Positions 22,203 to 33,779 of a DNA stretch of 64,000 nucleotides are shown here, piece after piece; the stretch's first letter is position 1; each line of letters opens with the position of its first letter. The position numbers and the translations under genes were made by a program. The notes beneath the pieces are model-generated. The model worked only from the letters and a program-made list of their open reading frames with translations, had not been told where the DNA came from and did not search any database. The DNA is from Crambe crambe. Lineage: Eukaryota; Porifera; Demospongiae; Poecilosclerida; Crambeidae. The stretch spans positions 3,968,001-4,032,000 of the forward strand of contig OZ004592.1 of the NCBI GenBank assembly GCA_963924555.1, in the 5' to 3' direction.

Positions 22203-22535
22203 TGTAATTACTGCACTGTATAATGAAAGTGTACACTGTAGTACTCATAATAGTGTGTGTATAGAGACTATTAGTGTGTGTATAAAGTGAACACTGCACA
22301 CATAATAGTGTGTGTATAGAGACTATCTAGTGTACACTGCACACATAATAGTGTGTGTATAGAGACTATCTAGTGTACACTGCACACATAATAGTGTGTG
22401 TATAGAGACTATCTTGTGTACACTGCACACATAATAGTGTGTGTATAAAGACTATTTATTGTATACTGCACACGTAATAGTGTGTGTACTCTGTACACAA
22501 TAGTGTGTGTATAAAGACTATTTAGTGTACTCTGA
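22203..22535. repeat. 43-bp tandem repeat
   Basis: About seven imperfect units of 'ACACATAATAGTGTGTGTAT' plus 'AGAGACTATCTAGTGTACACTGC' (for example starts at 22,321 and 22,364). Each unit contains ACAC/GTGT stretches that can pair. The minus-strand 77-residue ORF is an artefact of the repeat. Confidence 0.75.
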
Positions 22536-22664
22536 ACACCTATGATATAATTGTGTTTGTATTGGAACATTTCTAACACTTCTGTTTTTATAGTGATATT
22601 AATGGAGTGGCAAAGAAGGTCTTTTAAGTGTAATATCCACATAGGGCTAATTAGACTAACATTA

Positions 22665-22670
22665 TTTATT
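22665..22670 (-). terminator. Candidate poly(A) signal of membrane protein copy 1
   Basis: AATAAA on the minus strand, about 140 bp past the stop at 22,811. It is a plausible distance for a 3' end. Confidence 0.35.
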
Positions 22671-22720
22671 TGTTTAATTCAAAGTGAATGATAACAATAT
22701 CTGCATTTTGCTGTAATGAA

Positions 22721-22788
22721 CCACACACAACACACACACACACACACACACACATGCACACGCACACACACACACGCACACACACAAA
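22721..22788. repeat. CA microsatellite
   Basis: About 68 bp of (CA)n with a few interruptions (GCACACG). Confidence 0.9.
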
Positions 22789-22810
22789 TTATTGATGTCT
22801 TGCAATTATT

Positions 22811-24547
22811 TCAATTATCATTGTAATGTTGGACGATTCCATCCATTAGTAGGGGGCATCTTTCACCATGATTGTGCCTTAATGGATATGGCAAGGATTC
22901 CTCAAATCTTTGTCTTTTCCAGAAGAAAAGTTGCACAAATTGTGTTTTGATGGATTTACGAGGCAGAATTGTCCACACAAATACAAACAACCAGTACATC
23001 ATGACCATGGAAAGGGATGCATAAGTAGCAATGGAGTACAATACGAATCCTCTATTATAAGTGTCTATAGGGTCGACGAACATGCCCTCAAGGAAGTAGA
23101 TAAGCATTGAGTAACTGAAGTGAATTAGGGAAAACAAGATGATATCTATGAAATTGTGGTACTTGTTTTTGTAAGGCATGAAGAGAGCCACTGTGATGAT
23201 GGCTAACATCCAAATGCTGCTCCCTGCTGAGGCATAAATGAGTGGATTTAATACTGTAAACGCAGCTATGTGGAATATTCTGATCAGTAAGTAGATTGCT
23301 CCAAAATGTCTTCGTTCCCGAGGTCTGTGACTATAACATCCTAATATGGCATCCATGAAGATATGGAGGGAGTGAAAATGATATTTTGACTTATTGAGGC
23401 ATCTCTGGAAGCAGGGACATGGGTACGAGCAGAGAAGAATTAAGGGAAAAATGCTGAATAATAGAGAAAGAGTTACAGCTAGCATAGCATATAATAGATG
23501 TTCTTCACCTAGATAAGGAACTGTGCTGTCATAAAAGAAGAATGTATGACTGTGGGTACCATTCATATAGTAAAAGTGTGTTGGTGTCAGTAAATGAGCT
23601 GATATATCAAGTATCTTGACATATGAAAGGAGGAAGAAAGTAGCAAATGCTCCAATCAGTGAAGTTTCTATATCCCATTCTTTTCTAAAATGACGGAAGC
23701 ATGAGTATGCTGGTCTGCACAGCCACACAACCAATCTAAAACGATCATGCAGTTTGACAAGTAGGTAAGTGATGAGGACTAATATCATGGGATAGACTGC
23801 TACAATGTAATCAAGTGAGAGTACCTGCAGAGCTGAGAGATGAGGGTGAAGATAGAAAGGAGGGTAAAGCGAACGGAAGAAATCCAGATTCCATACGGAC
23901 ATCAGTGTTAGTCCAAGTTTTGCAAAATAGTGTGATTTGGTGTTGACGACCATATTGAATAACTGTGTAGCTAACCCTATAGTAGTCATCGTCTGGCATA
24001 GTGACATAACTCACTATAGATCCTGATGTGACCGAGACCCTTAAGATGATACTAATGAAGTAGAAGACAGTGAGTGGGCCATAAGCCACTATTATGTACT
24101 TGAGCCAGTTATACTTGTAGTCTGTGCACTCCACACATGATAAGTTGTAGGAATAAACTGCTAAACCGTGACCTTCAATGCATCGTCCGCATGTAGTCCC
24201 ATTGCGGTTAAAAGGTCCACAAGTTAAATTATTGAGTTCATCTGTCTCATTAGTTGATATGATGTGGTTTTGTGTCCTAGATATACGGCATTCATATAGA
24301 CATGATCCTACCACTGGTAGGTTCAGATTGTCCTCTGTTGTCATACAAAAGCAGCAACTAAGAGCATATGCTCCTCTCCCATCTTCACACTTGACTATCC
24401 CCCTGAGATCAGTGCCACACTTACAGCTTCCATTTTGTGGTGAGGTCCAGAGAGGACATCAAGTGAAGAAACACTAGCAAGAGCAAAGGACAAGCCTATG
24501 AATGTAATAATCAGCATAGCTATATTATGACCTTTAGATAACATCAT
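22811..24547 (-). CDS. Cys-rich multi-pass membrane protein, copy 1 (two frame changes)
   Basis: Three consecutive pieces. (a) From ATG at 24,547 a signal-peptide-like start with hydrophobic core 'AMLIITFIGLSFALASV'. (b) Another frame, about 24,468-24,003, with 'NGSCKCGTDLRGIVKCEDG', paired Cys motifs (CGPFNRNGTTCGRCIEGHG) and the first membrane helix. (c) The first frame again, 24,007-22,811, 398 residues with about seven hydrophobic helices and motifs 'YPCPCFQRCLNKSKYHFH' and 'HRPRERRHF'. The order ectodomain-Cys module-helices matches a family I have seen as uncharacterised in sponges; a distant TRP-like or receptor role is speculation. The two frame changes cancel out, so this could be a young pseudogene or hold two base-call indels. 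It is the least damaged of four local copies. Confidence 0.55.
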
Positions 24548-24950
24548 TTTCCCTACACCCTCTTTTATTCCTACTCCATTAGCTATAATATTATTATATT
24601 GAACTGCATAATAATATTATGCATATTATTATTCATCTTGTTTGTGCAGCAGCTGCAGGAGTATTATACCGAAAGTATATTCAACATAAACTGTATCAGT
24701 AAGGGTCTTCTTCTCCTTGGTCTTCACTTTCATCCATATTGCTTGCTCTCATGATGACATGAGATGATCCATCCCTCCATATATTTCTCATCACCTCACA
24801 CTGCTTAATATGTCCTTACTTAAACTGTGTGTGGACAGGATGCCATTTACATGTATAGCTATAGTTATATTGTTCAGGTTATTAGCTCTGCTTGAGAATC
24901 TGATATGCATGTGATCAAACAAATATTAAACTCTATACTCAAAGTTAAAT

Positions 24951-24952
<2 letters not shown>

Positions 24953-25022
<70 letters not shown>
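24953..25022. repeat. CT microsatellite
   Basis: About 70 bp of (CT)n directly abutting the LTR. Replication slippage at or near the insertion site is likely. Confidence 0.9.
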
Positions 25023-25026
<4 letters not shown>

Positions 25027-25165
25027 GTGTCTTAGTGCTAATAGCTAGCTAACACTCAGAATCAGTATACTGAATAATAACTTGTTATCATTATAGTGCA
25101 CATGCATGGGTTATATAGGGAATGAAACAGGAAACATAAAATAACCACAAACCACATTCACTACA
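25023..25165 (-). mobile_element. LTR of the Ty3/gypsy element (3' LTR)
   Basis: The block begins TGTAGTG and ends CACTACA, a perfect 7-bp inverted terminus of the TG...CA type, 143 bp long. On the minus strand it carries a TATATAA promoter-like motif. It follows a purine tract GTGGGAAGGAAT (25,166-25,177, minus strand), as a 3' LTR should follow the polypurine tract. No second copy is in the window. The boundary against the CT repeat is a guess. Confidence 0.6.
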
Positions 25166-25216
25166 TTCCTTCCCACTTAAAATACAAAGTAATAGAAACA
25201 AAACAAAAATCAGTGT

Positions 25217-27787
25217 TCAGTTATACCAGTACATTCCTGAACGGAAATAATCTGGTGCAGTACGTTGTCGATTCGGATATCGCTTCTCTGGCTCAACAGG
25301 AGGTTGGATCGGAACAACAGGTGTAGTCGGTTGCGACTGTTCATCCATAACCAAATCGGTATCAGGATCTGAATTTGGATCTGGGCTCAAACTAAGAGTA
25401 GTGTTCGACCCAGGAACACTAAGTTCACAATCCTCTGTCTCAGAATCAGAATGGCCAGCTGGAGCAGAATTGGAAAGTGTGTCTTGATCTCTCTCTCTGG
25501 AAACTAATTCCTTTAAGTGGTCAACATGTCTCCTCCAGCACTGTTTGTCTGAGGTTTCCACCAAGTATGATAAAGGTCCCAACCTTTCCACAATGATGGC
25601 AGGAATCCAATCAGGACCAGGTCTTAAATTCTTTGCCATTACTCTCTGTCCTATTGAAAATTGACGCATGCGAGCATGACGATCATGATCAGTCTTTTGC
25701 TGCATCTGTTTTCCCATCACACGGGACTCAATATCAGGTCTGAGAAGGTCAAATCGGGTACGCACCTCTCTCTTCAAAAATAATGAACAGGGAGAAACTC
25801 CTGTAGTAGAGTGTATGGTACTCCGATAGGTTAGCAAAAAGTTACTGAGTCTGTGTGATAGAGATAGTCCAGAACTTAAACTGGCTTTCAATCCTTGTTT
25901 CATGGATTGAATGAAACGTTCAGCAAGACCATTTGTTGAGGGATGATATGGGGCACTTCTGGTATGTTTCACACCATTTAACTTCATAAAAATTGCAAAC
26001 TCTTCTGAGGTAAATTGAGGACCGTTGTCGGACACTAGTTGTTCTGGTAGACCATACATGGCAAATACGTGACGTAAGATTTCAATCGTTTTATTTACTG
26101 TAGTACTCTGCATCACAAATACTTCTGGCCATTAAGAGTAAGCATCAACAGCTACTAGAAACATTGCTCCCTGAAAAGGTCCAGCGAAATCAATGTGTAC
26201 TCGCTGAAAAGGTCTTGTTGGCCACACCCAGGGATGCAAAGGTGCTACCGGTGGAGAATTCTTCACTGCTTGGCAATCTTCACAACTCTTGGCTACTTGT
26301 TCAATGTTACCATACAGTCCTGGCCACCAAATATAACTGCGTGCTATATTCTTCATCCTAACAATTCCTGGATGATCTCGGTGTAAGTCGTTCAGTAACT
26401 TTTCTCTCCACTTCGAAGGAATGACAACTCGTATGCCCCACAGAACACATCCACCTTCCACCGTCAACTCGTCCTTCTTTTCAAAATATGGTTTTAAAAC
26501 GGAGTCCACTTGCTGGGGCCATCCTTTGGTGATGTACTTATGTACCTTACTGAGGATGTCATCTGTCTGTGTAGAATTTGCTAACTGCTTCCCTGTGATA
26601 GGTAAACTTTCCACCTGATGTATGTTGAAACATGATGACTCCGGGTCATAACCAATTGAACCCACACGTTGTAATGGTAATCTAGAAAGACCATCAGCAT
26701 TGGCATGGTCACCCGTATGCCGAAATTCAATGTTATAGGTATAAGCAGATAATTTTACAGCCCAACGTTGAAGGCGAACAGCCGCCATGGTTGGTATACC
26801 CTTTTTTGGTCCGAGAATAGTGGTAAGAGGCTTATGATCGGTGATCAAAGTAAATTTTCGGCCGTATAAATAAGTATGAAACTTACTCACACCAAAAATC
26901 AAGGAGAGTGCTTCCTTCTCAATTTGGGAGTAATTGCGTTCACTTGGCAGCAGAGTTCTCGAAGCAAATGCGATCGGTTGCTCAACTCCATCTTTCATGT
27001 GCGATATCACAGCTCCCACACCATACGCTGAGGCGTCACCAGCCAGTCTGATGGGCAGAGTAGGGTCGTAGTGTGCCAGAACATTTGGTGATGCTATCTT
27101 TGCTTTGGCTTCCTTGAAAGCTGCTTCACACTCTTTGGACCACTTCCATCTGACATCACGCTGCAAAAGTTGGTTAAGGGGGTGTAAAAATGATGATAAA
27201 TTAGGTATGAAACGAGCATAATAATTAAGTAAACCCAGAAAAGATCTCAGTTCTTATACATTCCTTGGGGCCCGTGCTTCAGTAATTGCCTGGATTTTGC
27301 TATCGGTAGCATGGAGACCATCTGCATCTATGATATGTCCAAGATACTGTACACTGGCCTTCATGAAGGCACACTTGCTTTTCTTTACCCGGATACCATG
27401 TTCCTTTAGGCGTTCCAACACTTTCTGCAAAATCTCTAGGTGCTCATTCTCACTTTTCCCCGATACCAAAATGTCATCCAGATAACAAATAACACCATCC
27501 AGATCTTGGAGGATCTGGTCCATTATCTTTTGGAAAACAGCAGGTGCCGAGGCTACTCCAAATGGTAAGCGAGTATATCTGTATAAGCCTCGATGGGTAT
27601 TGATGGTCAGGAACTTCCGCGACTCTTCATCCAGGATTAACTGATTGTATGCGTGCGAGAGATCCAATGTGGAGAAGCATTTGCCTCCAGCCAACGTGGC
27701 AAACAAATCTTCAGCACGAGGTAGCGGGTATTGATCAATGTCCAGTACTGGATTAACTGTAATCTTATAATCTCCACAAATCCGCAC
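25217..27787 (-). pseudogene. Ty3/gypsy retrotransposon pol, 5'-truncated, two in-frame stops
   Basis: One minus-strand frame runs from 27,787 to 25,217. It begins inside reverse transcriptase (YLDD catalytic motif, 'PFGVASAPAVFQ'), then RNase H ('FTLITDHKPLTTI'), the integrase HHCC zinc-binding region ('CEDCQAVK'), the DDE core (Asp in 'HIDFAGPF', Asp in 'SDNGPQFT', Glu in 'GLAERFIQ') and a C-terminal tail. TAA stops at about 27,254 and 26,132 break it in the RT/RNase H linker and just after the first integrase Asp. Gag, protease, the RT N-terminus and the 5' LTR are missing. The element cannot be autonomous but is lightly decayed. Confidence 0.9.
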
Positions 27788-27870
27788 TTGATACTAAGTT
27801 TTCGCAACGCAGTGGCTATTGTTCCGGCAACCAGACGGTGCAATCCTATGCTATAGATCCGGCAATCCAG

Positions 27871-27882
27871 ATGCGCATGCGC
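27871..27882. promoter_or_regulatory. NRF-1-type palindrome upstream of the MULE ORF
   Basis: ATGCGCATGCGC, 48 bp before the first ATG of the transposase ORF. The same palindrome precedes gene 2. Confidence 0.4.
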
Positions 27883-27929
27883 AAACACGTGAGAACCTTG
27901 AACCTTGAGAGCTAGATGGAAACTTCGTT

Positions 27930-29396
27930 ATGGAAGTTTGTAGTTTTTCTGTTGGTGAGAAGTTTGCGAGATTCGACGCATTAAAAGAGAAAATTGCTAC
28001 ATATGAGAAGGACCGTAGTGTTCAGCTATATCGTAGTGACTCCAGGACTCTCGAAGCTGCCGGTAAAAGAGTTCCCCTCAGGGTAGAGAAAGCTAAAAAA
28101 GATCTCGTCTACTATTCTGTTACCTTTTCTTGTGTGTTTGGTGGAAAAAAATACATTGACAAAAGAACTGGTAAAAGACCCGTTCAGAGGTATGAATATT
28201 TGGATGTGGTATAGCCATTTTGCTTTGAAAGGAAGGCTCTTTTGTATAGATCATTAAAACAAGACTGCAAAGCTGCTATCAAGTTTTCATTGAGTGAGGA
28301 TGGTCAGCATTTAGTAGTGTCTGGATTGAATGAGGAACACAATCATAATATTACCACTGTAAGTTTTTGTAGTTCTGTAAAACTACGCTCTGACTGTAAT
28401 GTGTTCATAAAGGCTATTTATCAACATCTTCCCCGTCAGCGAAAGTTGAATGCAGAAGATATAAGTAAGGCTGAAGTATTTATGAAAATGAAAGTGAATA
28501 AGAAGTTGTTGCAACAACATCTTAGCAAATGTACTGGGAAAATTATTACTCTAAAAGATTTAAGCAATATTCAAACTGGGTTGAACAAATCCGATGACAA
28601 CAGTTTGGAGAATGTTATTTCTACATTACAAAGAATTGAAGGTGATTTATTAGAGAAAGTTTTAAAATTTTTATGATACTATTGTGATATAATAGGTTCA
28701 ACAGTGGAAGTTTTTACCGATTCAGACAACACCCTCATGGGTATCATGTTTCAGGATGGTATTATGAAAACAGTCTTTTCAGCTTACCCAGAACTGCTAC
28801 TTGTAGATGCTACATATAAACTTAATGACCTACGGATGCCAGTTTATCTTCTGATGTCAATTGATGGAAATGGACAAGGAGAGATCATTTTAGTTTTCCT
28901 TACACAGCTTGAGACAGAGGCAGCGCTATCGAAAATGGTGCAGGCATTTAAACTACATAATCCTAAATGGAAGGAGACAAGGGTGATTATGAGTGATAAA
29001 GATTTTAATGAAAGAAGTGTATTCCGAAAAGAATTTCCAGATGCTGTTTTACACTTGTGCTTGTTTCATACTCTTCGATCTTTTCGCCGAGAGGTGACAT
29101 GTGATAAACTTGGAATCAGGCCCGGTGAAAGGGATCATGCTTTGGAACTATTCACTAAATTGGTTAATTCAAAATCTGAGAATGAGTATGATGAAAATTA
29201 TCAAGAACTTTTACAATCAGGTCTTTCAACTGTTATTTCCTATTATAATATCAACTGGCATCCAATTCGTCTTGAATGGGTTGAGTGTTTTAAAGGTGTA
29301 AACTTTTCACTTGGTGAAACTACAAATAATAGGCTGGAGAATATTAATGGAAAAATCAAAAGTGTTTGTAACAGGTACATGATGTATAATATTTAA
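27930..29396 (+). pseudogene. Mutator-like transposase, ZSWIM1/3-related, broken
   Basis: One frame with two stops (TAG 28,212-28,214 and TGA 28,674-28,676). The N-terminal part resembles a FAR1-type zinc-binding region ending in 'GLNEEHNHNI'. After a linker comes a MULE transposase core: 'LLLVDATYKLNDLRMPVYLL' (first Asp), 'VIMSDKDFNERSVF' (second Asp), 'CLFHTLRSFRREV', and 'ETTNNRLENINGKIKSVCNR'. The ORF stops before the SWIM zinc finger expected at the C-terminus. ZSWIM1/3 genes of animals derive from such transposases. The two nonsense codons argue for a pseudogene, though each could lie in a short intron. Confidence 0.75.
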
Positions 29397-29598
29397 TAAA
29401 CTATAATAATTACATGTATTTATCATCCTATTAGGTACAAGTGAATGTAAAAAATTTCTTCGAAATAAAAATGTGAGTGAAGTAGGGATGCTATTATAAC
29501 TGCAGCTTCATTATGAAAACCAAGTACTGCAGCATCGAAGCAGTATGGCCCAAAAATCTAGCTGGAATATGTATTATAACTGCATGCAAGAGAGTGAA

Positions 29599-29733
29599 CT
29601 TAGTGAAGTGACCCTTACCCATCATGAAGTACGAGATACTATTCCTACTTCACTCCCTTGGCCCTTGATCATGGGAGTGAAGTAGGAATAGTATCTTGTA
29701 CTTGATGATGGGTAAGGGTCACTTCACTAAGTT
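29599..29733. mobile_element. Foldback MITE with arms of about 57 bp
   Basis: The left arm 'GAAGTGACCCTTACCCATCA' ... 'ATTCCTACTTCACTCCC' is mirrored by 'GGGAGTGAAGTAGGAAT' ... 'TGATGGGTAAGGGTCACTTC'. The ends belong to the family at 13,637 and 35,965. Confidence 0.7.
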
Positions 29734-29808
29734 CTGTAAAACTACGCTCTGACTGTAATGTGTTCATAAAGGCTATTTATCAACATCTTCCCCGTCAGCG
29801 AAAGTTGA
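29730..29808 (+). repeat. 79-bp copy of the MULE interior at the unit B breakpoint
   Basis: Starting AGTTCTGTAAAACTACGC and ending CAGCGAAAGTTGA, the segment duplicates 28,371-28,449 of the transposase without visible change, and then joins directly to unit B. It marks a rearrangement junction. Confidence 0.85.
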
Positions 29809-30830
29809 TGAGCTATTCCTCTCCACAGAATACTTCCAAAGTTGCTAGTGAACTCTCCCTAGAATAGTTGTAACAGGTGGTAAGTGATGGCTGGAGAATT
29901 GTGCCCCTGTGATGTCCACCATCACTATTTTCTTAAGAAAATTTAATGTTAGGATACACAATTAATGCCTCAGCCATCTCCCTTAGTGTGGGTGTTTGCC
30001 AAGGTTCATAAAATTAATAGTTGAGGAAATAAGATTTTGCTTCACTCTGTGCCCTGAAGTCTAATGCAGTAGTCAAGGTCTTGTGTTCTATATAGCAGTA
30101 CATGTACAATATAAGTTGTGACTTTGATGATCTTTACCATACTAGGTGCTCATTATTTATAATAGAGTCGTATTGTAGATGAAGGTACAAAATATACCAT
30201 GTAAATGTCATGTGATACTTCTGGGACAATTGGAAGAAGGCCCACCATCAGATCCTATCCATTGGAGACCATTATCATTGCATGGCATGCATAGAGGTCT
30301 CATGGGCTGCATCAGCAGTTGTTGTGTTTGCAGAGATCTCACCTACAATTATTGATTGATACTTTGCATGCAATCTCTACACCTCCAATATTATGAGCAG
30401 GCTCCAAGGAGATCCCTTTCTCCTGATCACAAGCATTGTATGCACAAAATATTAATTCCCTTTTTCTTTACCTGGATTGGGTCTGACTAACGAGACTGGC
30501 TGAGCTGCCTAAGGTGTGTATCTCCTATGATTGACTGTCAACTTTAATAGATCAAGATTTGTATAGCTGGAAAATTTTGTGGTTTATAATTTCAGTGGAT
30601 GTCATAACAAAACAAGTGGATTTATTAGGCTCACACTTAATTTTTTTGCAAAACCACAATAATTTCGAGGTATACAGTATCAGATATTGAGTAACATTGA
30701 GCAGTTGTTCACTGCATCACTATTTGACATACTAGAAATTCAAAGTGTGACAACTGAATCATTGAAACTCGCATCCAATCTTGCACCAATAGGATTGGTT
30801 ATTCAGTATTCTTTATGTTCTCTTTTACAG

Positions 30831-30953
30831 ACCACTCCCTCACCCTCACTAATCTCACTCAGCTGCTGAAGGATGTGGAGGAAAGGGATCTAGCCAGTGT
30901 TGATCTTGACATCCCCTACTCAGAGCATTATAGTATTCAGGAACAACACTCCA
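30831..30953 (+). pseudogene. Death-domain half-exon with intact splice sites (unit B)
   Basis: Copy of 5,407-5,529 with the same acceptor, open phase-1 frame and GTGAGT donor. The one difference seen (CAG to CAA in 'EQHS') is synonymous. Confidence 0.5.
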
Positions 30954-32025
30954 GTGAGTTACTAACATAAGGAGGCTTGTACTGGTAATAGGGGAAGTGG
31001 TATTTTGTTGATGGTGCATGTTCTACTACATCTTTACTAGGAAGTTAGTATAACACAGAGTACTTCATGCACGAGGATCTAATGTGGGCACACCACCTAG
31101 TGGATTTGACTTCATCCTTGCATAATCAGCCCTTGTGCAATTGTTCAGTTTACCAGCCATCCCTAGTTTTTCTTCTTCCATTTTTGAGATTGAAATGTAA
31201 TTGCATTATGATTAAGAACATGAAGAATATGGTAAAGTGTGCTTTTATTGTTCTTCTTCATTGAGTCTTTCAGCCTCCAACATTCTCCTTCATGATAAGA
31301 CATAACAGCACTCAATTCTGAGAAAAGCTTGTGTATTAGTTGTATGGAGGGTCATAGGTCATCCCTATAATTATAGAGAGCTAATGATTATTAAGATTGT
31401 ACAAATTTCAAAAGTAAACTCTGTACCCTAGCCACTATAGCAGTACGCCATGATCCAAATTGAACACAGTTATATCTATAGTACATCTGAGACTTTGATA
31501 ACCCTTTACCATATTAGGTGCAATCCTATTGAATTAGGCGGTGAAGTATGCATACCCATTAGATTTGATTTGATAGTTGTATGTGAGAAATTATGTAAAT
31601 TTGATGGATTAATGGCTACAAAGATGGGAAGTGGTAGTGCACATGATGTCTGATGACTATATATGCATGCTCCATTGTTGTCTCAACCATCCTAGCTAGG
31701 TTGGTCTATCATTCAGTCATTCCCAAATCTGGAAATAGGCAAGGCCAATTGACATGAAAAAGAGCTGTCTAATGAGTTAGACGTCCCCAAAGGCAGTATT
31801 TTCAGACAGGCTGAGCTGGACTATATGGCTAAGCTAGTATCTCCTGTAAAAGAATGTAATTAACTAGATCAGAGATTCGTTTATCCTCTGTTATGCATAG
31901 CAGATATTGAGTAGCGCTGAGCATTGTGTGGCTGTTGACAGACTAGAAATTCAAAGTGTGACAACTGAAATTAATGTATCCTCTTTTGTACAAGATTACT
32001 CACTCATTTGTGTTCTCTCTTACAG

Positions 32026-32149
32026 ACCCCTCTCGACTGAGTCACCCTCACTAATCTCACCCAGCTGCTGGGATTTTTAGTGGGTGCTGATCTTGAAATC
32101 CACTACTTTTGGTGTGTGATAGCATCTGGAAACGACACATACCATTCCA
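32026..32149 (+). pseudogene. Degenerate death-domain half-exon (unit B)
   Basis: Copy of 6,602-6,725 with the same early stop, so the damage predates the A/B duplication. Confidence 0.55.
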
Positions 32150-33058
32150 GTAAGCCTTGACACTACATTCCAACTGTATTTCATATGGATTTGGATGTGG
32201 ATATATGCAAAAAAATAATAATAAATAAATTATGCTAAACCACCAAAATAAGTGACTAGTAGTGTTCCACACACGTGACTCTGACCCAAATCCTCAAAAT
32301 GCCTGAGAACCCATGCCGGTATCCCCTGGACCTATAGTGTGTACATTAAACCCTGACTTTACTGCAAGACAATAAAGATCACTCAAAGTAAAGCTTTAAT
32401 GGATACATTGTGCTCAAAGAGAATTGAAGGCAGCCTAGGATACTAATGATATCTTGAAGAGAGTGATGATTCATATTCATTTTCTTTTCGAGGAATCTCT
32501 AACTGATTGACTTGCTAGAATATCTGGACTTGTAGTTAGCTCAGAATCTGCTAGGACATGATAAGTTCCTCTGTGTGGTCTAAAATCTTGAAACATAATC
32601 ATGTCTTGTTGCCAGTGTTGGTGCTTGCTGTGTTTAATGTGAGGAAATAGGTTTGGATTTGAACTCTGTACCCTTAATCCTAGCAATGTGCCATGATCCA
32701 AATTGAACACAGCCGGCTGGTTTCTCAACCCCAAGTACATCTGAGACTTTGACGACCCTTTACCATACTAGATGTTAATCCAATCAAAATCCACATGAAA
32801 AGAACTGTCTAATGAGTTGGAAGCATGGTTATATCCAGTCAGTATTTCAGGCTAATGTGATATATTGTCTATATAATGCACCATGTGGTGTAGCGTCATG
32901 TTATGGTGCTATTGGTATCCCATTAGTTTCCTGTAATTACATTGAGTATACATATCCATGAATATACTTTAGAGTTTAGTCACTCATATTTCTCTTCTAT
33001 GGAGCATGTAAGAATGTGAATTTCAGTGCTGAATCAGTCACAAGTTTTGTGCATCCAG

Positions 33059-33350
33059 GTCACAGAATCACTATTCTTTACAAAGTGTACTTTACTGACC
33101 TCTTCGATTATACCTCCCCTTGACAACACTGGTGTAGCTGCCCTTGTGTGACCAAAAACTGTTATCGGATAATCATGTCTCCATGGACGATAGTGTAATT
33201 ACATGCCCTGAAGTCCCTGTACTCACATGGTTATCATTTGTATTAATCCTTAATTGTCCTGCTTTTGTGTAGATTGTGGTTTGTCATTCTCCATACATAT
33301 ATTCTGTGCAATATCAGGACACTGGATGGTTTCAAGAAGAACCTTGTGAA
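33059..33350 (+). other. Exon-like modules X and Y (unit B)
   Basis: X begins after GCATCCAG at 33,059. Y is 33,273-33,350, 78 bp, between TTTTGTGTAG and GTAAGT, open in phase 0, and 3 bp shorter than in unit A. Confidence 0.3.
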
Positions 33351-33779
33351 GTAAGTACTGTACTTGGTGTGTGTGACTTTGAAAGCCTCACTTTCTGGTG
33401 GAAATAAGGAGGAAAACATTTTTGTTAGAATCAATGTATTATCATGTGCATTATTTGGAGTTAATTATCATAACTTGCTGTAAACATGAGGTACCAGCTC
33501 ATAAGCCTGCATGCCAACTATAATGCAATTCATGATGCAGATTGAGAAAACTTTGGTTAGTCAGAAGTATAATATCTAGGGATAAGAATAGTAAAGGTTA
33601 GACTATAAAACTGTGGTTATCCTCAAGTGTGCATTACATGTATGTGGAATGTAGAACATGTCATCCTGTATATGCTATTTAGTGTACCCATGTGGTGATT
33701 CTTTATATTGGTGGGAGGAGCATGACCTGCTGAAAGTGCTCTGAAGTGGTTAGATATAGAACCACAATTATTTACAGTA

